Shown: positions 1 through 4,163 of the stretch, one piece after another | Layout: each line of letters starts with the position of its first letter | How positions within the stretch are numbered: the stretch's first letter is position 1 | Source of the DNA: Rhodocyclales bacterium | GTDB lineage: Bacteria; Pseudomonadota; Gammaproteobacteria; Burkholderiales; Rhodocyclaceae | Reading direction: 5' to 3' | Assembly: GCA_021286885.1 (NCBI GenBank) | Contig: JAJTBM010000185.1 | Location: forward strand, 1 to 6,273 | DNA length: 6,273 bases | The notes under the pieces: generated by a model | Databases searched by the model: none | What the model saw: the letters and a program-made list of their open reading frames with translations, nothing else | Told to the model about the DNA's origin: nothing | Made by a program: the position numbers and the translations under genes

Positions 1-1772
1 AGGAGATGTTCCTGCCCGACCGCTTCATCAAGGGCGAGTGCCCCAAGTGTGGCGCGGCCGACCAGTACGGCGACAACTGTGAGGTGTGCGGGGCCGCCTA
101 CGCCCCCACCGAGCTGAAGAATCCCCGCTCCGCCGTGTCGGGCGCCACGCCGGTGCTGCGCACCTCCGACCACTACTTCTTCCGCCTCTCCGACCCCCGC
201 GCCGTGGAATTCCTGCGCGAATGGACCCAAGGCACCACCCCCGATGGCAGCCGCCGGCTCCAGGCCGAAGCCGCCAACAAGATGAAGGAATGGCTGGGCG
301 AAGCGGGCGAAAACAAGCTCTCCGACTGGGACATCTCCCGGGATGCGCCCTACTTCGGCTTCGAGATCCCCGATGCGCCGGGCAAGTACTTCTACGTCTG
401 GCTGGACGCCCCCATCGGCTACTTCGCCAGCTTCAAAAACCTGGCAGGCAAGACCGCCAACGGCGAGATCGATGTGGCCAACTTCATCGAATCCGGCCCC
501 GCTGCTGCCACTGGCACCGAACTGATCCACTTCATCGGCAAGGACATCCTCTACTTCCACGCCCTGTTCTGGCCCGCGATGCTGCACTTTGCCGGCTACC
601 GCACCCCCACCCAGCTGTGCGTAAACGGCTTCCTGACCGTTGATGGCGCCAAGATGAGCAAGAGCCGGGGCACCTTCATCACCGCCCGCTCCTACCTCGA
701 GCAGAAGCTCAACCCCGAGTGGCTGCGCTACTACTTTGCCGGCAAATCCAACGGCACCATGGAAGACGTGGATCTGAACCTGGACGACATGATCGCCAAG
801 GTCAATTCCGACCTGGTGGGCAAGTTCGTGAACATCGCCAGCCGCTGCGCCGGCTTCATCGCCAAGCGCTTTGAAGGCAAGCTCGCCGCCCACGACCCGG
901 CCCACACCATGGACTGGGACATCAGCGAAATCACCACCGCCTTCGAAGCACGCGACTACAGCCGCGCCCTGCGCCGCATCATGGAGCTGGCCGACCAGGC
1001 CAACGGCTACGTAAACGAGCACAAGCCCTGGGAACTGGCCAAGCTGGAAGGCCAGGATGCCCGACTGCACGAGGTGTGCACCACCGCCATCAACATCTTC
1101 AAGGCCCTCACCGGCCTGCTGAAGCCGGTGCTGCCCGCCCTCGCCGCCCAGGTCGAAGCCTTCCTGAACATCGAGGCCCTCGACTGGGACAACCTGCTCG
1201 CCCCGCTGCCCGCTGGCCACGCCATCGGCACCTACAAGCACCTGATGACCCGCATCGAGCGCAAGCAGGTGGATGCGCTGATCGAAGCCAACCGGGCCTC
1301 CCTCGCCCCGGCCACCGATGCGGCACCGGCCCAGGCCGCCAAGGCCAAGGCCGACACCGCCGCCAAGGCCGAAAAGCCTGCCAAGGCTGACAAGGCCGCA
1401 GCCGCTACGGATGCCGCCGAAGCCGAAGCCGCCCAACCCATCTCCATCGACGACTTCACCAAGGTGGAGCTGCGCATTGCGCGCATCGTCGCCGCCGAGC
1501 ATGTGGAAGGCGCCGCCAAGCTGCTGCGCCTGCAGCTCGACATCGGCGAGGAAAAGCCGCGTCAGGTGTTTGCCGGGATCAAGTCTGCCTACGATCCGGC
1601 CACCCTGGTGGGCCGCCTGACCGTGATGGTGGCCAATCTGGCCCCGCGCAAGATGAAGTTCGGCATGTCTGAAGGCATGGTGCTGGCGGCCTCCGACGAG
1701 AGCGGCACCCATCCGGGCCTGTTCATCCTGTCCCCGGACAGCGGTGCCCAGCCCGGCATGCGCGTCAAGTAA
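1..1772 (+). CDS. metG: Methionyl-tRNA synthetase, 5'-truncated by window edge
   Basis: Class I aminoacyl-tRNA synthetase that charges tRNA-Met with methionine in the cytoplasm. The reading frame is open to the left edge (first full codon at position 3). Comparison with E. coli MetG suggests about 130 residues are missing, including the HIGH motif. Counting from the Met at position 6, the zinc knuckle cysteines are C12, C15, C25 and C28, and KMSKS is at 216-220, followed by RGTF. Residues matching known anticodon contacts of E. coli MetRS (Asn391, Arg395, Trp461) appear as N276, R280 and W342. An Ala/Lys-rich linker (~432-478) joins the core to a C-terminal OB-fold tRNA-binding domain (479-588) that contains [12 protein letters not shown] and ends GMRVK, as in dimeric MetRS. 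The AGGAG at 1-5 sits directly against the ATG at 6, too close to act as a ribosome site; that Met matches an internal residue of the family. Family assignment is very secure. Confidence 0.98.
   Translation, partial: EMFLPDRFIKGECPKCGAADQYGDNCEVCGAAYAPTELKNPRSAVSGATPVLRTSDHYFFRLSDPRAVEFLREWTQGTTPDGSRRLQAEAANKMKEWLGEAGENKLSDWDISRDAPYFGFEIPDAPGKYFYVWLDAPIGYFASFKNLAGKTANGEIDVANFIESGPAAATGTELIHFIGKDILYFHALFWPAMLHFAGYRTPTQLCVNGFLTVDGAKMSKSRGTFITARSYLEQKLNPEWLRYYFAGKSNGTMEDVDLNLDDMIAKVNSDLVGKFVNIASRCAGFIAKRFEGKLAAHDPAHTMDWDISEITTAFEARDYSRALRRIMELADQANGYVNEHKPWELAKLEGQDARLHEVCTTAINIFKALTGLLKPVLPALAAQVEAFLNIEALDWDNLLAPLPAGHAIGTYKHLMTRIERKQVDALIEANRASLAPATDAAPAQAAKAKADTAAKAEKPAKADKAAAATDAAEAEAAQPISIDDFTKVELRIARIVAAEHVEGAAKLLRLQLDIGEEKPRQVFAGIKSAYDPATLVGRLTVMVANLAPRKMKFGMSEGMVLAASDESGTHPGLFILSPDSGAQPGMRVK
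1338..1397 (+). repeat. Low-complexity Ala/Lys linker repeats inside metG
   Basis: The nine-base unit GCCAAGGCC occurs exactly at 1338, 1344 (overlapping) and 1362, with near copies at 1380 and 1389. It encodes Lys-Ala and Ala-Lys steps between the MetRS core and its C-terminal tRNA-binding domain. Such linkers are usually flexible and vary in length among related strains. The repeats probably reflect slippage expansion, and the reading frame is kept. Confidence 0.7.
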
Positions 1773-1779
1773 GCCCTCA

Positions 1780-1805
1780 AGCAGGCCCTCGAAAGAGGCC
1801 CTTCT
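1780..1805 (+). terminator. Imperfect GAAA-capped hairpin after metG, possible terminator
   Basis: Seven bases after the metG stop, CTCC at 1787-1790 pairs with GGAG read across the GAAA loop (1791-1794) to 1795-1798. After one C-C mismatch, three more pairs (1783-1785 with 1800-1802) follow, then two outer pairs past a second mismatch. The GAAA loop closed by C-G is a stable GNRA tetraloop. Only a short CTTCT follows, with no U-tract, so intrinsic termination would be weak. A competing perfect 7-bp stem (CAGGCCC 1782-1788 with GGGCCTG 1811-1817) uses the same left arm. Confidence 0.35.
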
Positions 1806-1922
1806 GCCCCGGGCCTGATGATCTGCCCATGCACTCGTGCCTGCATCTACGCTGGGCGCGGGAATGTAAGCAGATCGTCAGGCCCGTTTTCTAGGCTGTG
1901 TGTGCCAAGCTTCGTTTTTTCC

Positions 1923-2216
1923 ATGCAAAACCAGAATCCCAAACCCTCATCTCCACTCCCCCGCCTGACCCAGGCCTTTTTTGGCTGGGCCGCCGTGGAT
2001 CTGGTCGCGGTCCTGATCGTGGCCCTGGGTGCTGCCTATCTGATCGAAGGCCGCGCCTCCCTGCTGCCCGGCTTTCCGGCCAACACCCTCCAGGCCTGGA
2101 TCTGCATCGGCCTGGGGCTGGTGGCGGTGTTCGTTGCTGCCGTAAAGATGATGGTGGAGGTGATGCACAGCAACGCCCGCCGGGATCCGGCCGCCAACGA
2201 CAGCAGTTTTTCCTGA
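1923..2216 (+). CDS. Unrecognised small two-helix membrane protein, 97 residues
   Basis: I do not recognise the family. The product has a Pro/Gln/Asn-rich N-terminus (1-17), a hydrophobic helix (~19-41) with one buried Asp (D26), a short loop with Pro49 and Pro52, and a second helix (~56-78). A polar tail (82-97) contains two Arg and two Asp. This fits an inner-membrane hairpin protein. GC-rich third positions support real coding. The start is uncertain: ATG 1923 has no Shine-Dalgarno, only a T-rich leader just upstream. The frame is open back to an ATG at 1818, which would give 132 residues with a Cys/Arg-rich N-terminus that does not look coding, and a GTG at 1902 is a third option. The TGA stop overlaps the ribosome site GAGGAG of the next ORF, and the SulP transporter gene starts 126 bases after the stop. 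Co-expression with the transporter is therefore possible, but its function is unknown. Confidence 0.65.
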   Translation: MQNQNPKPSSPLPRLTQAFFGWAAVDLVAVLIVALGAAYLIEGRASLLPGFPANTLQAWICIGLGLVAVFVAAVKMMVEVMHSNARRDPAANDSSFS

Positions 2217-2220
2217 GGAG
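2215..2220 (+). promoter_or_regulatory. Shine-Dalgarno GAGGAG for the leader ORF
   Basis: GAGGAG lies six bases before the ATG at 2227 and overlaps the TGA (2214-2216) that ends the small membrane gene. It is the best-spaced ribosome site of this small-gene region. It serves no recognised gene other than the 57-codon ORF, which is the main reason to take that ORF seriously. The overlap with the preceding stop suggests translational coupling. Confidence 0.5.
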
Positions 2221-2226
2221 CCCGTC

Positions 2227-2400
2227 ATGCCCCTGACCGCCCGCCAACGATGGATCGTCCAGCATCGCACCGGGCCTGGTCAGCAACCTCCGCACACACC
2301 CCCAACTGGGGAACACCCTGATCCCACCTTGCGGAGGTTCCATGAAAACAACGCCCCACAGCGCAACGCCCCACATCCCCTTCCACCCCAAGCTGCTTGA
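2227..2400 (+). CDS. Possible 57-residue proline-rich leader peptide
   Basis: The ORF starts at ATG 2227 behind a good Shine-Dalgarno and ends at TGA 2398-2400, overlapping the first 59 bases of the SulP transporter gene in another frame. The product has 13 prolines in 57 residues, with Pro-Pro pairs at 21-22, 25-26 and 53-54, no membrane helix and no domain I recognise. Codons 20-23 lie on the left arm of the inverted repeat that can hide the transporter's ribosome site, and codons 35-38 lie on the right arm. Third positions are GC-rich for roughly the first 14 codons and less so later, so a functional protein is doubtful. A cis-acting leader is the more plausible role. It could equally be a chance ORF in GC-rich DNA. 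Confidence 0.33.
   Translation: MPLTARQRWIVQHRTGPGQQPPHTPPTGEHPDPTLRRFHENNAPQRNAPHPLPPQAA
2285..2339 (+). promoter_or_regulatory. Inverted repeat masking the sulP ribosome binding site
   Basis: AACCTCCGCA (2285-2294) is the exact reverse complement of TGCGGAGGTT (2330-2339), leaving a 35-base loop. The right arm contains the whole GGAGG (2333-2337) that precedes the transporter ATG at 2342. Inside the loop, CCCC (2300-2303) can pair with GGGG (2308-2311) across AACT, which would shorten the effective loop. No U-tract follows the right arm, so this is not an intrinsic terminator. Formed in RNA, the stem would block initiation on the transporter gene. Ribosomes on the leader ORF (2227-2400) would open it. 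Confidence 0.5.
2333..2337 (+). promoter_or_regulatory. Shine-Dalgarno GGAGG of the SulP transporter gene
   Basis: GGAGG lies four bases before ATG 2342, slightly closer than the usual spacing, and it fixes the transporter start. All five bases fall in the right arm of the 10-bp inverted repeat, so access to it may be controlled by RNA folding. Confidence 0.75.
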
Positions 2401-4078
2401 CACCCTGCCCGGCTATGGCCGGGCCCAGTTTGGGCAAGACTTTTCAGCCGGCCTCACGGTCGGCGTACTGGCCCTGCCCCTGGCCATGGCCTTTGCGATT
2501 GCATCGGGCATGTCGCCCAGCGCCGGCATCTGGACGGCCATCGTTGCCGGCCTGCTGATCTCGGCCCTGGGCGGTTCCCGGGTTCAGATCGGCGGCCCCA
2601 CCGGCGCCTTCATCCCCATCCTGTACGGGATCGTGGCCGAGTACGGCGTCCAGAACCTGCTGGTGGCGACCCTCCTGGCCGGGGCGATGCTGGTGGCCAT
2701 GGGCGCCTTCCGCCTGGGCACCCTGATCCGCTTCATCCCCAAACCGGTGGTGATTGGCTTCACCAACGGGATTGCGGTGGTGATCTTCATGGCCCAGATC
2801 AAAGACTTCCTGGGTCTGCAGATCGCCCATCTGCCGGGCGAATTCTTCGGCAAGGCCAAGGCTCTGGTGGCCCACCTGGACACCCTCCAGCCCGCCACCC
2901 TGGCCCTGTCGGTGGCCTCCCTGCTGGTGCTGCTCTCCTGGAACCGGCTCGCCCGGCGCTACAAACCCCTCGCCCGCCTGCCCGGCCCCCTGGGTGTGCT
3001 GGTACTGGCGACCCTCGCCAATGCACTTCTGAACCTCCCGGTGGACACCATCGGCAGCCGCTTTGGCGGGATTCCCCAAGGTCTGCCCCCCATGGGCTTG
3101 CCCGAAGTGAGCCTGGAAACCCTGGGCAAGCTGATCTCCCCGGCCCTCACCATCGCGCTCCTCGGGGCCATTGAATCCCTGCTCTCGGCCCGGGTGGCCG
3201 ATGCCGCCATCGACGACCGCCACGACCCCAACCAGGAACTCATCGCCCAGGGCATCGCCAACCTGGTCGCCCCCCTGTTTGGCGGCTTTGCGGCCACTGG
3301 CGCCATTGCCAGAACAGCCACCAACATCCGCACCGGCGGGCGCACCCCCGTGGCGGGCATCGTGCATGCGCTGGTGCTGCTGGCCATCGTGCTGGTGCTG
3401 GCCCCGTTTGCGCGCCACATTCCCCTCGCCACCTTGTCGGCGATTGTGGTGGTGGTGTCCATCAACATGGGCGAATGGCACGAGTTCCAGACTCTGATCC
3501 GCTACTCGCCGGCCTATCGCACCATCCTGATCACCACCTTCGCGATGACCGTGCTGTTTGATCTGACCCTGGCGGTGGAGCTGGGCATGGTGTTGGCGAG
3601 CCTGTTTTTCATCTATCGGATGTCGGATCTCACTCGCATCGAAGCCCTACCCCTGCTCGAAGCCCGGATGATTCCCCAGCTGTGCCATCCCGATGGCCAA
3701 CTACGCCTGGAAGCCCACTCTTTGTACGGCTCCCTGTTCTTTGGTGCCATTCACAAACTGGAAGCCCTGCTGGCCCCCCGGGCAGGCCACGCCCCCGAAG
3801 TGCTGATCCTTGAAATGCAACATTTGGTTAATTTGGATACAACAGGCCTTGAGGCACTGGAGGGGATTTGTCACAGCCTGCACAAGCGCGGATGCGCGGT
3901 GATACTATGCAACTTGAATCACCAACCCGCCTCTTTGATACACCGTGCGGGGTTTGACGAGGTTCTGGGCATCAACAACCTGTGCGCCGACATCTATAGT
4001 GCTTTAGCGCGGGCCAAGGAAATATTGCCGCCCCCGCTTTCTCCAAGCCCCCCAGAGCCCCCGCCGCGACCCCGCTAA
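2342..4078 (+). CDS. SulP/SLC26 family anion transporter with STAS domain (DauA-like)
   Basis: Inner-membrane secondary transporter of the SulP (SLC26) family, 578 residues, close to the 559 of E. coli DauA. The N-terminal core (~30-435) should form the 14-helix, two-repeat fold. Visible signatures are the first-helix segment VGVLALPLAMA (from 40), GGPTGAF (84-90), QIKDFLGLQ (152-160), GAIESLL with E278, and the GAIAR segment from 320. A cytoplasmic STAS domain (~450-565) carries LDTTGLEAL, with D499, T500 and G502 at the usual loop. The resemblance to DauA (for example QIKDFLGLQ followed by AH-P, and GAIESLL) is stronger than to the cyanobacterial bicarbonate transporter BicA. Candidate substrates are sulfate, C4-dicarboxylates or bicarbonate; sequence alone does not decide. 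The acidic residue at 278 is Glu, as in DauA, where BicA has the Na+-binding Asp; this favours proton coupling, by inference. The C-terminal ~17 residues form a Pro-rich tail, and the STAS-coding part has AT-richer codons. The start is fixed by GGAGG at 2333-2337. Confidence 0.95.
   Translation: MKTTPHSATPHIPFHPKLLDTLPGYGRAQFGQDFSAGLTVGVLALPLAMAFAIASGMSPSAGIWTAIVAGLLISALGGSRVQIGGPTGAFIPILYGIVAEYGVQNLLVATLLAGAMLVAMGAFRLGTLIRFIPKPVVIGFTNGIAVVIFMAQIKDFLGLQIAHLPGEFFGKAKALVAHLDTLQPATLALSVASLLVLLSWNRLARRYKPLARLPGPLGVLVLATLANALLNLPVDTIGSRFGGIPQGLPPMGLPEVSLETLGKLISPALTIALLGAIESLLSARVADAAIDDRHDPNQELIAQGIANLVAPLFGGFAATGAIARTATNIRTGGRTPVAGIVHALVLLAIVLVLAPFARHIPLATLSAIVVVVSINMGEWHEFQTLIRYSPAYRTILITTFAMTVLFDLTLAVELGMVLASLFFIYRMSDLTRIEALPLLEARMIPQLCHPDGQLRLEAHSLYGSLFFGAIHKLEALLAPRAGHAPEVLILEMQHLVNLDTTGLEALEGICHSLHKRGCAVILCNLNHQPASLIHRAGFDEVLGINNLCADIYSALARAKEILPPPLSPSPPEPPPRPR
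4028..4075 (+). terminator. C-rich, rut-like tract at the 3' end of the sulP gene
   Basis: By my count this 48-base stretch has 30 C and only 9 G. It encodes the Pro-rich tail of the transporter and ends at its stop codon. Rho loads on C-rich, G-poor, unstructured RNA, and no hairpin with a U-tract follows the gene, so Rho-dependent termination is plausible. Because the tract is translated, Rho could use it only when ribosomes leave it exposed. This is inference from composition only. Confidence 0.22.
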
Positions 4079-4114
4079 ACGCAAGCCGGAGGCCGGAAAC
4101 GGGACTAGAATCAA

Positions 4115-4132
4115 GGGGGTCCGCTCACCCCC
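4115..4132 (+). other. Strong GC hairpin between sulP and the c-di-GMP gene
   Basis: GGGGGT (4115-4120) pairs perfectly with ACCCCC (4127-4132) around the loop CCGCTC. There is no U-tract after it, so it is not a standard intrinsic terminator. It ends 31 bases before the GTG start of the next gene and could be a 5'-leader structure, a transcript-end stabiliser or part of a weak terminator. A TAGAAT box at 4106-4111 resembles a -10 element but has no matching -35. A second small CCGG-AGG-CCGG hairpin lies at 4086-4096. Confidence 0.4.
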
Positions 4133-4163
4133 GACAACAGCGCATTCGATCTCACGTCCAACA

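Noticed and set aside
6..8. ATG preceded by AGGAG looks like a gene start with a ribosome site
   Set aside because: AGGAG abuts the ATG with no spacer, the frame is open to the left edge, and the Met aligns to an internal residue of MetG just before the zinc knuckle.
2191..2250. Direct repeat CCGCCAACGA at 2191-2200 and 2241-2250, exactly 50 bases apart
   Set aside because: Only ten bases, without further copies or symmetry, and one copy is inside coding sequence; likely chance in GC-rich DNA.
2444..3481. 345-codon open frame on the minus strand opposite the transporter gene
   Set aside because: Its product is a His/Gln/Gly-rich low-complexity string with no domain, as expected from the complement of a GC-rich gene with strong third-position bias.
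3810..3840. TTGAAA and AT-rich bases inside the transporter gene as an internal promoter
   Set aside because: No -10 hexamer at 16-18 base spacing matches well; the best candidate (TTGGAT) has only three consensus positions.
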